64,000 nt of DNA from Actinoalloteichus hymeniacidonis (lineage in GTDB: Bacteria > Actinomycetota > Actinomycetes > Mycobacteriales > Pseudonocardiaceae), in assembly GCF_014203365.1 (NCBI RefSeq), contig NZ_JACHIS010000001.1, positions 3,906,001 through 3,970,000 of the forward strand, written 5' to 3'. The notes under the pieces are model-generated. The model saw only the letters and a list, made by a program, of their open reading frames with translations. It had not been told where the DNA came from and did no database searches. Numbering within the stretch: the stretch's first letter is position 1; each line of letters begins with the position of its first letter. This document shows positions 1-8,011 of the stretch, one piece after another. Position numbers and translations under genes: made by a program.

Positions 1-579
1 CTTGCCCGGCGCGTCCTTCTCCGGTGGGAACTCGGGGAAGGAGAAGTCGAACCACAGCACGTCGGGGTGATGGGCGGTGACGAGCTCCTCGACCTGGCCG
101 TGCAGGTATTCGACGTAGGAGGGCAGGTCACCGCCGGGCTCGACACCGCTTCGCCAGGCCGGGTGCATCCAGTCCAGCGGATAGTCGGGGTGATGCCAGT
201 CGATCAGGGAGTGATAGAAGCCGACGCGCAGCCCCTCGGCACGGAAGGCGGTGACGAACTCGGCGAGCAGGTCCCGGCCTGCGGGGGTGTTCGTCGCCTT
301 GTAGTCGGTCAACGCCGAGTCCCACAGGCAGAAACCCTCGTGGTGCTTGCTGGTCAGAATGGCGTAGCGCATCCCGGCGGCCTTGGCATCGGCGGCCCAC
401 TGTGCGGGGTCGTAGCGGTCGGCGCGGAACTGCTCGAGGTAGCGGTCGTAGTGCTCGTCCCCGAGACGCTCCCGGAGCTTGACCCACTCATGTCGAGCGG
501 CCAGCGAGTAGAGACCCCAGTGCACGAACAACCCGAAGCGTGCCTCGGTGAACCATTCGGTGTCGGCTGCGGACGTCAT
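1..579 (-). CDS. alpha-L-fucosidase (GH29), N-terminal 193 residues, truncated by window edge
   Basis: Reading from an ATG at 579, the frame stays open to base 1, so the C-terminus lies outside the window. The start is set by AAGGAG seven bases upstream. The product opens with WFTEARFGLFVHWG, contains a SKHHEGFCLWDS segment and ends near WFDF, the order of conserved blocks seen at the N-terminus of GH29 retaining alpha-L-fucosidases; the Asp of WFDF occupies the family's nucleophile position. The protein would remove terminal alpha-fucose from glycans. No signal peptide is visible, so a cytoplasmic enzyme acting on imported oligosaccharides is inferred. It lies downstream of a sugar-binding lipoprotein gene on the same strand, suggesting a shared fuco-oligosaccharide uptake and hydrolysis unit that continues leftward. 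Family call confident; substrate inferred. Confidence 0.88.
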   Translation of the reverse strand, partial: MTSAADTEWFTEARFGLFVHWGLYSLAARHEWVKLRERLGDEHYDRYLEQFRADRYDPAQWAADAKAAGMRYAILTSKHHEGFCLWDSALTDYKATNTPAGRDLLAEFVTAFRAEGLRVGFYHSLIDWHHPDYPLDWMHPAWRSGVEPGGDLPSYVEYLHGQVEELVTAHHPDVLWFDFSFPEFPPEKDAPGK

Positions 580-627
580 TCGTTCATCTCCTTCGGATGG
601 ATCGTCTCGCCGGTGGGTGTCTCGACG

Positions 628-683
628 CCGCCACCGGACCCGGGAGACGCCACGAGGGCGCCGCCCCGGTCTCCCGGTGGCGG
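628..683 (-). terminator. GC-rich hairpin between sugar-binding protein and fucosidase genes
   Basis: CCGCCACCGG (628-637) pairs with CCGGTGGCGG (674-683), and an inner block at about 650-664 also pairs imperfectly with bases downstream of 683, so alternative folds are possible. There is no T-tract on either side. It may be a processing or attenuation hairpin giving more of the upstream binding-protein transcript than of the fucosidase transcript, as is common in sugar ABC operons. Function is inferred. Confidence 0.4.
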
Positions 684-735
684 CACCCTCGTGCGCGATG
701 CGGTGGTGGCCCGGGAGAATCACGCGGGCCGGGGG

Positions 736-2001
736 TCAGGAGAGCTGTTGTTGCGCTCCCGCGATGAACTCCTCCGCGGCTTCCTCGACGGACAGCCGAC
801 CGAAGGCGACCTCGTCGTTGATGCGCTGGAAGTCCCGCTTGATGGCGCCCTCGCCGGGCGGCGGCGGTGCGGGTGCGGCGACCAGCTGGTCGGCGATGCC
901 CTCCTCGAACTCGTAGGCGGCCAGTTCGGCGCCTTCGAGCGAACCGCTGATGGACTCCCGCACCTCGTCGTTGGCGGGCATCCCTCGGGTGGTGCCCAGG
1001 ATCTCGCCCGCCTCCGGGTCGTTGATCATGAAGTCGATGAACAACGCGGCCTCGGCGGGATGCTCGGATCCGGAGAAGACCGATGCCAACATGCTCGGCT
1101 TGGCGTACTGCCCGAGCTGGTCGCCGTCGCTGGGGAACGGCGCGAGGCCGATCTGCTCGCCGAGGGTCTGGGTGTAGGAGACGAGTCCGCTGTCGTACCC
1201 GAACTCCGATGCCGCCCGATTCTTGCCCATCGGGCTGGTCGCGATGGAACCGTCGGCACCGGTGCCGATCTCGGCGGGTGTCGCCGCCCCGGACTCACGG
1301 AAGCTGTCGGCGAGGTCCCAGTACTCGGCGACCTCCTCGGCGCCGTACCCGAGCTGGCCGTCGGCGGTGTAGAGCTCGCCGCCCTGCTGGGCGAGCCAGA
1401 CCTCGAACCAGTCGATGGCCATGCCGAAGTCCGCCGTACCGAACATCTGACCCTCGTCCAATGCGCTGACGGCCTCGGTGGCCGCCGCGAAGTCATCCCA
1501 GGTCCAGCCGTCCTCCGGGGAGACGCCGGCCTCCTCGAAGAGCTCGGTGTCGTAGAAGAGGATCTGGGTGTTCTGGCTCATCGGCACGCCGAGCAGCTGG
1601 TCGCCGAGCCTGCCGGAGGACAGTAGTTCCTCGGCGATGCCGTCGGTGCCGAGCTCGGCGGCGATCTCCGGCGAGGAGAGATCCGCCAGGGCGCCCCGGT
1701 CGCCGTACTCGCGGAGGTAGCGGTAGTCCATCTGAATGACGTCGGGAGCGTTCCGACCGGCGGTCTCGGTGGCGAGCTTCTGGAAATAGGACTCGAACGA
1801 CGCGATGGACGCCTCGACCGTGATGTTCGGATTGCGCTCCTCGAACAAGGCGATGGCCTCGTTGGTGGCCTCGGCGCGGTCGTCGTTACCCCAGTACCCG
1901 AAACGCAACGTGACCTGATCGTCCTCGCCCGCAGACGAGCTACAGCCGGCGGCCAACACGGCGACGGCGCCGACGATCCCCACCAGAGAACGTCTCAACA
2001 T
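736..2001 (-). CDS. sugar ABC transporter substrate-binding lipoprotein (SBP family 1)
   Basis: This 421-residue protein starts with a lipoprotein signal: MLRR, a hydrophobic stretch and the lipobox LAAGC, so it should be lipid-anchored on the outer face of the membrane. The mature part follows the family 1 extracellular binding-protein pattern (VTLRFGYWGNDDRAEATNEA near the start, a DVIQMDYRYLREYG segment, a tryptophan-rich middle with GWTWDDFAAA), typical of carbohydrate uptake systems. The start at 2001 has AAAGGA upstream. No permease or ATPase genes are in the window; they may lie beyond base 1, or the system may use the shared MsiK-type ATPase known from actinomycetes. The fucosidase downstream suggests fucosylated oligosaccharides, but the ligand cannot be read from the sequence. 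No CebR-like palindrome was found upstream of it. Confidence 0.9.
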   Translation of the reverse strand: MLRRSLVGIVGAVAVLAAGCSSSAGEDDQVTLRFGYWGNDDRAEATNEAIALFEERNPNITVEASIASFESYFQKLATETAGRNAPDVIQMDYRYLREYGDRGALADLSSPEIAAELGTDGIAEELLSSGRLGDQLLGVPMSQNTQILFYDTELFEEAGVSPEDGWTWDDFAAATEAVSALDEGQMFGTADFGMAIDWFEVWLAQQGGELYTADGQLGYGAEEVAEYWDLADSFRESGAATPAEIGTGADGSIATSPMGKNRAASEFGYDSGLVSYTQTLGEQIGLAPFPSDGDQLGQYAKPSMLASVFSGSEHPAEAALFIDFMINDPEAGEILGTTRGMPANDEVRESISGSLEGAELAAYEFEEGIADQLVAAPAPPPPGEGAIKRDFQRINDEVAFGRLSVEEAAEEFIAGAQQQLS

Positions 2002-2227
2002 CGAGTACGGTCCTTTCTGTTTGCGCCTCGCGGGCTGTCCCCGGGCTCATGCGCGTCGAACACGATCTACGGGCGAGTGCGGTGTCCGTCGCGTCGGAGA
2101 GATCACGCGAGCACGTCGCCTCGAACCGTGGGTTCGGTGGCGGCCATCAAACCCCCCGAGGGCACGGCAGGAGACGGTTCCGGGCTGCGAAGGCCCCTTC
2201 CGGCCACTTCTGACTCCGAATGGCCGA

Positions 2228-2497
2228 TCAGGCGGAGAGCGCGGGGCCCGCCTCATCGCCGAGGCTGGCGTTCGCCACGGCGTCCAGGGACAGGTCGAGG
2301 GCGGCGGCCAGCGCGACCACGGTGAAGAAGGCGGGGGTCGGGACCCGGCCGGTCTCGATCTTGCGCAGGGTCTCGGTGGAGACGCCTGCGATCGCGGCGA
2401 TCTGCGCCATGCTGCGCTCGCCCCGTGCCTGCCGGAGCAGAACGCCCAGTCGCTCGCCTCGTTCACGTTCCACACCGCTCAACGGGGGTCGCACCAT
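2228..2497 (-). CDS. XRE-family helix-turn-helix regulator, divergent from map
   Basis: The 89-residue product begins MVRPPLSGVERERGERLG and carries a Cro/C1-type HTH (SMAQIAAIAGVSTETLRKIETG) over residues about 27-50, followed by a short helical tail. I chose the ATG at 2497 over a longer in-frame reading because TACTAT (-10-like, 2504-2509 on the minus strand) sits six bases before it, as in leaderless actinobacterial genes. Small XRE proteins of this kind next to a methionine aminopeptidase occur in other actinomycetes as I recall them. The intergenic region holds ATACCGG-type sequences on both sides, making autoregulation and control of map plausible. The DNA target and signal are inferred. 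Confidence 0.85.
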   Translation of the reverse strand: MVRPPLSGVERERGERLGVLLRQARGERSMAQIAAIAGVSTETLRKIETGRVPTPAFFTVVALAAALDLSLDAVANASLGDEAGPALSA

Positions 2498-2608
2498 ACC
2501 GGGATAGTAATACCGCCGAGGCCACCCCGCGTAGCGCGGAAGCCCTCCGATTCGCCGCAAGCCGGGACGGTGGTCGATACCCGACTACCGTGATAAGAAT
2601 ACCGGTAT
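2496..2608. promoter_or_regulatory. divergent XRE/map promoter region with ATACCGGTAT-type operator candidates
   Basis: ATACCGGTAT, a perfect 10-bp palindrome, occupies 2599-2608 just upstream of map. ATACCGGGAT (2496-2505) and ATACCG (2510-2515) overlap the -10 and start codon of the XRE gene. The repeats sit where a bound regulator would block both promoters. Sequence repeats are observed; binding by the XRE protein is inferred. Confidence 0.5.
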
Positions 2609-2641
2609 AGCTATTGGCACTCCGGGATGAGGAGAACGGGC

Positions 2642-3409
2642 ATGGTCGAGATCAAGACAGCCTCGGAGCTGTCCGCGATGCGCGAGGCGGGCCGCGTGGT
2701 CGGCAGGGCACTGGTCGAAGTCCAAGCCGAGGCCAAGGCCGGCGTCTCCCTGCTGGAGCTGGACGAGCTGGCGCACACTGTGATGCGGGAGGCGGGCGCC
2801 AAACCGTCGTTCCTGCACTATCAGCCGACCTTCGCGACCACGCCGTTCACCGGAGTGCTGTGCACCTCGGTCAACGACGCCATCGTGCACGGCATCCCGA
2901 GCCGATACCGGTTGCAGGACGGCGACCTGGTCAGCATCGACTGCGGCGCGGAACTCGACGGCTGGCACGGCGACGCGGCCGTCAGCATCGTGATCGGTAC
3001 GGGCACCGAGGCCGACCACCGCCTGATCGCCGACACCACCGAGGCGCTGGAGGCGGGCATCGCCGCAGCCGTGGTGGGCGGCAGAATCGGCGACATCTCG
3101 CACGCCGTGGGCACCATCGGACGGGCCAGAGGACGTGGAATCCCCGCGGACTTCGGCGGACACGGTGTCGGTCGCGCCCTGCACGAGGGGCCCGCCCTGC
3201 CCAACGACGGCGAACCCGGACGCGGGATGCGGTTGCGTCCCGGTCTGGTCCTGGCCATCGAACCCATGTTCATGGCGGGCGGCCGCGACGCCTACCGGGT
3301 GGACGAGGACGGCTGGACCCTGCGCACCGTCGACGGCAGCCGCGCCGCACACGTCGAACACACCGTCGCGGTGACCGAGGAGGGTCCGCGCATCCTCACG
3401 CTCCCCTGA
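2642..3409 (+). CDS. map: type I methionine aminopeptidase
   Basis: This 255-residue cytoplasmic metalloenzyme removes the N-terminal Met from nascent proteins. The pita-bread fold ligands are all present: D100 (SIDCGAEL), D111 (WHGDAAVS), H174 (GGHGVGRAL), E207 (AIEPMF) and E239 (HVEHTVAVT); H83 in VHGI matches the substrate-side His. The start at 2642 (MVEIKTASEL) is preferred to the ATG at 2627 because GAGGAG lies nine bases before it and the N-terminus then matches the family. It lacks the zinc-binding N-terminal extension of some type Ib/Ic enzymes. Because the gene is paired with its own XRE regulator rather than lying in the ribosomal adk-map-infA cluster, it is probably a second, regulated MetAP rather than the housekeeping copy. 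Confidence 0.93.
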   Translation: MVEIKTASELSAMREAGRVVGRALVEVQAEAKAGVSLLELDELAHTVMREAGAKPSFLHYQPTFATTPFTGVLCTSVNDAIVHGIPSRYRLQDGDLVSIDCGAELDGWHGDAAVSIVIGTGTEADHRLIADTTEALEAGIAAAVVGGRIGDISHAVGTIGRARGRGIPADFGGHGVGRALHEGPALPNDGEPGRGMRLRPGLVLAIEPMFMAGGRDAYRVDEDGWTLRTVDGSRAAHVEHTVAVTEEGPRILTLP

Positions 3410-3567
3410 GCAGTGCCGGACGGACTCGGCCCACTGCGGACGATCCGGCGTGCGGCCCGGAACGCGAGTCGGCTCTGGAACACTGACGCCCGCCGCGTCG
3501 TGCGGCAGCCCCAGACGCGGGACGCCGGGTTCGGCCGACCGCCATCGTCGATCGCCGGAGGGCACCC

Positions 3568-4248
3568 ATGAATCAGCCCGTCGACCACCCCAGAGTCCTG
3601 GTGTTCTCCCGCACCACCGCATTCCGGCATCGCTCCATCCCCGCCGGGGTGCAGGCGATCCGCGAGCTGGGTTCGGAGCACGGCTTCGCGGTCGAGGCCA
3701 CCGAGGACGCCGCAGTGCTGACCGCCGAGGCGGCACATCAGACGGCGATCGTCTTCCTCAGCACCAGCGGCACCGTGCTCGACGCCGGGAGCCGGGCCGA
3801 GTTGGAGAAGGCGGTCCGCGCGGGGGCGGGTTTCGTCGGGATCCACGCGGCGAGCACCACCGAGCGGGACTGGCCGTTCTATCGGGAACTACTCGGAGCC
3901 CGATTCGTCGACCACCCGGCCATCCAACCCGCCGGGATGACCGTCGAGGACGCCACGCATCCCGCCACCGCCCACCTCGGCGCCACCTGGGACGTCGTCG
4001 ACGAGTGGTACAACTTCGACGGCAATCCGCGCGGCGAGGTGCGAGTCCTGCTCTCCGTCGACGAGTCCGGCTACGATCCGGGCCCCAACACCATGGGCGA
4101 GGATCACCCGATCTCCTGGTGCCACGAGCGTTTCGGCGGTCGCAGCTGGTACACCGCACTGGGCCACGACATCGAGACCTACTCGGATCCGAGCTTCCGC
4201 GCCCATCTGCTCGGTGGCATCCGCTGGGCCGCGCGCCTGACGGCCTGA
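3568..4248 (+). CDS. ThuA-domain (trehalose-utilization-like) protein
   Basis: The 226-residue product begins RVLVFSRTTAFRHRSIPAG after a short leader and keeps the ThuA blocks FVGIHAAS, WYNFDGNP, ISWCHERFGGRSWYTALGHD and a final GGIRWA. ThuA proteins have a class I glutamine-amidotransferase-like fold and are implicated in disaccharide metabolism; no enzymatic activity is firmly assigned to this branch. The start is supported by GGAGGG six bases upstream. No signal peptide is visible, so it is likely cytoplasmic. It sits close to a Gfo/Idh/MocA oxidoreductase and GH1 glucosidase, a recurrent association in sugar-utilization regions. Exact substrate unknown. Confidence 0.85.
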   Translation: MNQPVDHPRVLVFSRTTAFRHRSIPAGVQAIRELGSEHGFAVEATEDAAVLTAEAAHQTAIVFLSTSGTVLDAGSRAELEKAVRAGAGFVGIHAASTTERDWPFYRELLGARFVDHPAIQPAGMTVEDATHPATAHLGATWDVVDEWYNFDGNPRGEVRVLLSVDESGYDPGPNTMGEDHPISWCHERFGGRSWYTALGHDIETYSDPSFRAHLLGGIRWAARLTA

Positions 4249-4331
4249 TCGAACGCCCAGACCTCGTCGGTCCGGCCGCCGCCCGCACCGGGTGCGGCGG
4301 ACGGCGACGGGACCGGGTGTCGGCCGAGGCG

Positions 4332-4568
4332 TCAGCGCACCACCGCCAGTGGTCTACGGGTCGATGCGGTCGTGGCCGCCACCATCAGGCAACTCGGGCA
4401 GCGCTGATCGTCGTAGTAGCAGTCGCGGATCGCCACGCCGAACGCATTGGCCGGGTAGAAGGGTCGGCTGGGATCGCAGATCGGTCGGACCGTGCCGAGT
4501 CCACTCCAGTTCGCTGTCGACAGGTGGGTGTCGCCCTCGGCGACGGAACGAACAAACCAGGCGAACAT
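4332..4568 (-). CDS. small cysteine-containing protein, function unknown
   Basis: A 78-residue product starting MFAWFVRSVAEGDTHLST, preceded by GGAGAG six bases upstream of the ATG. It has four cysteines at about residues 31, 50, 57 and 60, the last two as CPSC, which could bind a zinc ion. The aromatic-rich, Pro-containing middle (CDPSRPFYPANAFGVAIRDC) does not look like a random reading frame, but I do not recognise a named family. No membrane segment is visible. It is convergent with the ThuA gene. Confidence 0.55.
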   Translation of the reverse strand: MFAWFVRSVAEGDTHLSTANWSGLGTVRPICDPSRPFYPANAFGVAIRDCYYDDQRCPSCLMVAATTASTRRPLAVVR

Positions 4569-4954
4569 GTTCTCTCCAGTACAGGGAATCGACTGACGTT
4601 GGCGGCCGGAACCGGCGCGACGGGTGCCCACCGAGAAAGGGAGCGAGACCCGCGCACGCGACCGCAGGTTGTGCGGGGGCGCGGGCCTGTCGATCGGCGG
4701 TGAGAAGACCGATCGCGCTCATTTCCCTGGTCCCATCGCGACGACGGTTCGCGAAAGCGGTTCGGGTGAACCGATTCAGCAGCCGCTCTAGCTCGTCACT
4801 ATTGGTTACGATTGGTAGACGAAGAGTAATATCTCATTGATTCCCGCACCGCAGCACGACACGCGGTCCACGTCCTGACGCACCTCGAGGCGGACCCGTT
4901 GATCACACGACAAAGCTTCTCGATCGGGTGAAAGATCAGGCTAGCCTGGGCGCC
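4569..4954. other. intergenic region, AT-richer promoter zone with 10-bp direct repeat
   Basis: No convincing gene. The stretch 4795-4840 is clearly less GC-rich than its surroundings. ATTGGT occurs at 4801-4806 and again at 4811-4816, exactly one helical turn apart. The right end carries the leaderless promoter of the oxidoreductase: TAGCCT at 4942-4947, seven bases before the GTG at 4955. Confidence 0.5.
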
Positions 4955-5941
4955 GTGACCGACAGGGATGCACGACTGCGTTGGGGAGTCATCGCCACGG
5001 GCAAGATCGCCTCGGTGGTGACCGAGGATCTACATCGGGTCGACGAGGTCGAGGTCCTCGCGGTCTCGTCCCGTTCACAGGCCAGGGCGACGGAGTTCGC
5101 GGAGCGACATCGGATTCCCCGCGCCTACGACGACTACCGGCGCTTATTGGCGGACCCGGACATCGACGTGGTCTACATCGCGACACCCCACTCCCAACAC
5201 CACGAGGTGGCCAAGGCCGCGCTGATCGCAGGCAAACACGTCCTGTGCGAGAAGCCGTTCACGTTGACCGTGGCGGAGGCCGAGGATCTGGCCGCCCTGG
5301 CCAGGATCCATGGCCGCTTCCTGATGGAGGCCATGTGGACTCGGTTCAACCCGCTGATCCAGCAGCTGCGCACGCTGGTCGCCGACGGCGTGCTCGGCCA
5401 GGTCCACACCATCTCCGCCGACTTCGGCTTCGCCCATCGCTATGACCCGACGCACCGGCTGTGGGACCCGGCCCAGGGCGGCGGCGCGTTACTGGACCTC
5501 GGGGTCTACCCGATCTCCTTCGCGCACATGCTCTTGGGCGAACCCATCGGACTCGAGGCCCACGGCGCCCTGGCACCCAGCGGCGTCGACGCCGATACCG
5601 GCCTTCTCCTGCGGTACCCCGACGGCGGCCATGCCGTGCTCCGCTGCTCCCTCCGGGCCGCGCTGGACGCCCGAGCAGGCATCTCGGGCCCGCTCGGCCG
5701 CATCGACCTGCCCGAGCTCTTCTTCCGGCCGACCGAGCTCATCGTCCGGATCACCGGGGAGGAACCGGTGACCCACTCGATCGAGCTGGACGGCGCCGGG
5801 TACACCTACCAGCTCCGCGAGGTCTGCCGGGGCATTCGTGCAGGCGAGGTCGAGAGCCCGCAGCTCACCCATGCCGAGTCCATCGCGGTACAGCGGACCC
5901 TCGTCGCCGCGATGGAGACCGTCGGCGCCCGCGTGGGATAG
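4955..5941 (+). CDS. Gfo/Idh/MocA-family NAD(P)-dependent oxidoreductase
   Basis: A 328-residue soluble dehydrogenase. The N-terminal Rossmann fold shows RWGVIATGKIASVV, the AVSSRSQARA strand-helix and the family hallmark CEKPFTLT, whose Lys is the usual catalytic residue; the C-terminal alpha/beta half includes GGGALLDLGVYPISFA. Such enzymes oxidise or reduce sugars, inositols or related cyclic alcohols, or hydrolyse via a transient oxidation. I set the start at the GTG at 4955 because TAGCCT ends seven bases upstream (leaderless pattern), rather than the GTG at 4928, which would place the promoter inside the gene. Context (ThuA, GH1 glucosidase) suggests sugar metabolism; substrate not deducible. 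Confidence 0.88.
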   Translation: MTDRDARLRWGVIATGKIASVVTEDLHRVDEVEVLAVSSRSQARATEFAERHRIPRAYDDYRRLLADPDIDVVYIATPHSQHHEVAKAALIAGKHVLCEKPFTLTVAEAEDLAALARIHGRFLMEAMWTRFNPLIQQLRTLVADGVLGQVHTISADFGFAHRYDPTHRLWDPAQGGGALLDLGVYPISFAHMLLGEPIGLEAHGALAPSGVDADTGLLLRYPDGGHAVLRCSLRAALDARAGISGPLGRIDLPELFFRPTELIVRITGEEPVTHSIELDGAGYTYQLREVCRGIRAGEVESPQLTHAESIAVQRTLVAAMETVGARVG

Positions 5942-6016
5942 GTGCTCGGTGCCGGTGCATTCCGCCGAGGGCGAACCGCCGGGAAAACCCGTTGCCGTGG
6001 TCTCCGCCGCGCGCCT

Positions 6017-6091
6017 ATGTTCGTCTTACACGAGAGAGGAGGTGGTCCAGCGTTGAATACCAGCAGGACTCGTGAGGTGGGTACCCGCTAG
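6017..6091 (+). CDS. possible short leader peptide (24 codons, or 12 from an internal TTG)
   Basis: An ATG at 6017 opens 24 codons ending in TAG at 6091. Inside it, GGAGGTGG (6038-6045) is the strongest Shine-Dalgarno sequence in the region and lies seven bases before a TTG at 6053 that would encode LNTSRTREVGTR. Either reading would be a leader peptide at the head of a 460-bp untranslated stretch before the beta-glucosidase. I cannot assign a function; coding status is uncertain. Confidence 0.25.
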   Translation: MFVLHERGGGPALNTSRTREVGTR

Positions 6092-6401
6092 ACCGCCCGA
6101 CGGCGTTTGACTGCCGCCCGGCCCGCTGCGAGACACCCCCGGCCACACACCGGGAGTGCGCGACGGGAACTGCGGTCGGCGAATACCAGGTAGTCACCCG
6201 GCCCTCGAAGTGCCGAGCTCCAGTCCGGCTCGGCCCTGCGCGTCCCACGCGCAGGAGCGACTTCGGGGGCCGTTTCCTGTTCTCGGGCAGCTGTCAAACC
6301 GGCCGACGACCGGCCGCCCTTGCTCATGGGAGCGCTCCAAAGAGATCATGGGGCCGCGGTCTCGACGACGGACCGCCCCCAACGGCGATCAGGAGTCCTC
6401 T
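6092..6401. other. long leader/intergenic region before the beta-glucosidase
   Basis: No convincing gene. The sequence is rich in short inverted repeats (for example CCGGCC/GGCCGG combinations around 6120-6320) and holds the CebR-like operator at 6327-6340. It could include a structured RNA or terminator after the short leader ORF, but I recognise no known RNA family. Confidence 0.35.
6327..6340. promoter_or_regulatory. CebR-like operator upstream of beta-glucosidase
   Basis: TGGGAGCGCTCCAA differs at one base from TGGGAGCGCTCCCA, the established 14-bp CebR palindrome of Streptomyces cellobiose/cellotriose genes, whose regulon includes the GH1 enzyme BglC. It lies 62 bases before the GTG of the GH1 gene. 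CebR itself is not in the window. Repression relieved by cello-oligosaccharides is inferred. Confidence 0.75.
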
Positions 6402-7934
6402 GTGCCCATTCCCGCAGCCGCCCGCGATGTCGACGCCCCCGGACTGCGCTTCCCGCCCTCCTTCGTGTGGGGCGTGGCGACCTCGTCCTATCAGATCGAG
6501 GGTGCCGTGGACGCCGACGGCAGAGGCGACTCCATCTGGGACGCCTTCAGCAGGCGACCCGGTGCGGTGGCCCGAGGCGAGAGCGGCGATCCGGCGTGCG
6601 ACCACTACCACCGTTGGCCGCAGGACGTCGAACTGCTCGATCAGCTCGGTGTCGACGCCTACCGGCTGTCCATCGCCTGGCCTCGAATCCAGCCGGAGGG
6701 GCGCGGACCGGTCAACCGCAAGGGCATCGACTTCTATCGCAGGGTGCTCAGCGCGGTGCGCGACCGAGGCATCTCGCCGTTCGTCACCATGTATCACTGG
6801 GACCTGCCGCAGGCGTTGGAGGAGACCGGCGGATGGCGGTCCCGGGACACCGCGCTGCGCTTCGCCGACTACGCCGTGGCCCTGCACGACGAACTCGGCG
6901 ATCTGGTCGAGAACTGGATCACACTCAACGAGCCGTACGTGTCCTCCATCGTCGGCTACGGACAGGGCAGGCATGCGCCGGGCGCCAGGGAGGGCCACGG
7001 CGCGCTGGCCGCCGCCCACCATCTTCTGCTCGGGCACGGGCTGGCGGTGACGGCTCTGCGCGACCAGGCACGACCGGATGATCGACTCGGCATCACGCTG
7101 AACCGCTCCCCCGTGGTCGGTGTGACCGACACGGCGGCCGACATCGCAGCGGCGGCCCGGTTGGACTGCGTGCTCAACCACCAGTTCAGCGACCCGGTGC
7201 TCGGCGCCGGGTATCCGGCCGAGCTCACCGAGATCTACGCCGGGGTGTCCGACTTCTCCTTCCGGCACGATTCGGATCTCGCCACCATCGCCGCGCCGCT
7301 GGACTTCCTCGGATTGAACTACTACTACCGGATTCATGTCTCCGATGCCCCGTATGCCGAACCGGACCCGGCCGCACGCAACGCCGACGACCTGGGCTCG
7401 GATCGGACGCATCGGCCTGCCGAGGCACGCCGTAGCGGCCTGAACTGGCCGATCGAGCCTGCCGGACTGCGTGAGGTGCTCACCGGGCTGCGCGATCGAC
7501 ACGCGACACTGCCGCCGATCTATCTCACCGAGAACGGTTGCGCCTATCCCGATCCCGCAGCGAAGGGTGTGCCGCCCGAGCACACCGACGAGCCAACCGA
7601 ATCCGCTGCCACCGCGAGCCCGGCGTCGACCACGGGCGTTGCGGGCAACGATGCCCCCGACGACGCGGAGCGCATCGACTTCCTCGCCGAACACCTCGCG
7701 GTACTGCGAGAGGCGATCGCGGCGGGCATCGACGTGCGGGGCTACTTCCTCTGGTCGCTACTGGACAACTTCGAATGGGCACTGGGTTACGGACCCCGGT
7801 TCGGGATCGTCCGGGTGGACTACGACACCCAGCAGCGGACCCCGCGAGCCTCGTTCCACTGGTACCGCGAGCTGCTCAGAGCACAGCGGTCCGGAGCCGA
7901 CACCGAGGTGGCCGAGTCGGATCCGACCGGCTGA
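6402..7934 (+). CDS. GH1 beta-glucosidase
   Basis: The 510-residue enzyme hydrolyses beta-glucosides, probably cellobiose and short cello-oligosaccharides in the cytoplasm since there is no signal peptide. GH1 landmarks are complete: FPPSFVWGVATSSYQIEGA at residues 18-36, the acid/base E177 in TLNEPYV, the nucleophile E377 in YLTENG, and LWSLLDNFEWALGYGPRFGI near the end. AGGAG eight bases before the GTG at 6402 fixes the start; longer in-frame readings lack family similarity. Residues about 383-421 form a low-complexity insertion rich in Pro, Thr, Ala and Glu that usual GH1 enzymes lack in this loop; it follows the nucleophile and may cap the active-site entrance. The upstream CebR-like site suggests induction by cello-oligosaccharides. 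Confidence 0.95.
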   Translation: MPIPAAARDVDAPGLRFPPSFVWGVATSSYQIEGAVDADGRGDSIWDAFSRRPGAVARGESGDPACDHYHRWPQDVELLDQLGVDAYRLSIAWPRIQPEGRGPVNRKGIDFYRRVLSAVRDRGISPFVTMYHWDLPQALEETGGWRSRDTALRFADYAVALHDELGDLVENWITLNEPYVSSIVGYGQGRHAPGAREGHGALAAAHHLLLGHGLAVTALRDQARPDDRLGITLNRSPVVGVTDTAADIAAAARLDCVLNHQFSDPVLGAGYPAELTEIYAGVSDFSFRHDSDLATIAAPLDFLGLNYYYRIHVSDAPYAEPDPAARNADDLGSDRTHRPAEARRSGLNWPIEPAGLREVLTGLRDRHATLPPIYLTENGCAYPDPAAKGVPPEHTDEPTESAATASPASTTGVAGNDAPDDAERIDFLAEHLAVLREAIAAGIDVRGYFLWSLLDNFEWALGYGPRFGIVRVDYDTQQRTPRASFHWYRELLRAQRSGADTEVAESDPTG

Positions 7935-8011
7935 TTCGATAGGAAGCCCGGGGCGCGGCTGCGGCGGCGCCCCGGGCGTGTTCCCCGTCTGGTCGGTCTG
8001 TTCCGGCTAAG

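Noticed and set aside
1026-1496. Arg/Ser-rich frames opposite and parallel to the sugar-binding protein gene
   Set aside because: Typical shadow frames of GC-rich codons; no start signals and no family similarity. Similar shadows across the window were also discarded.
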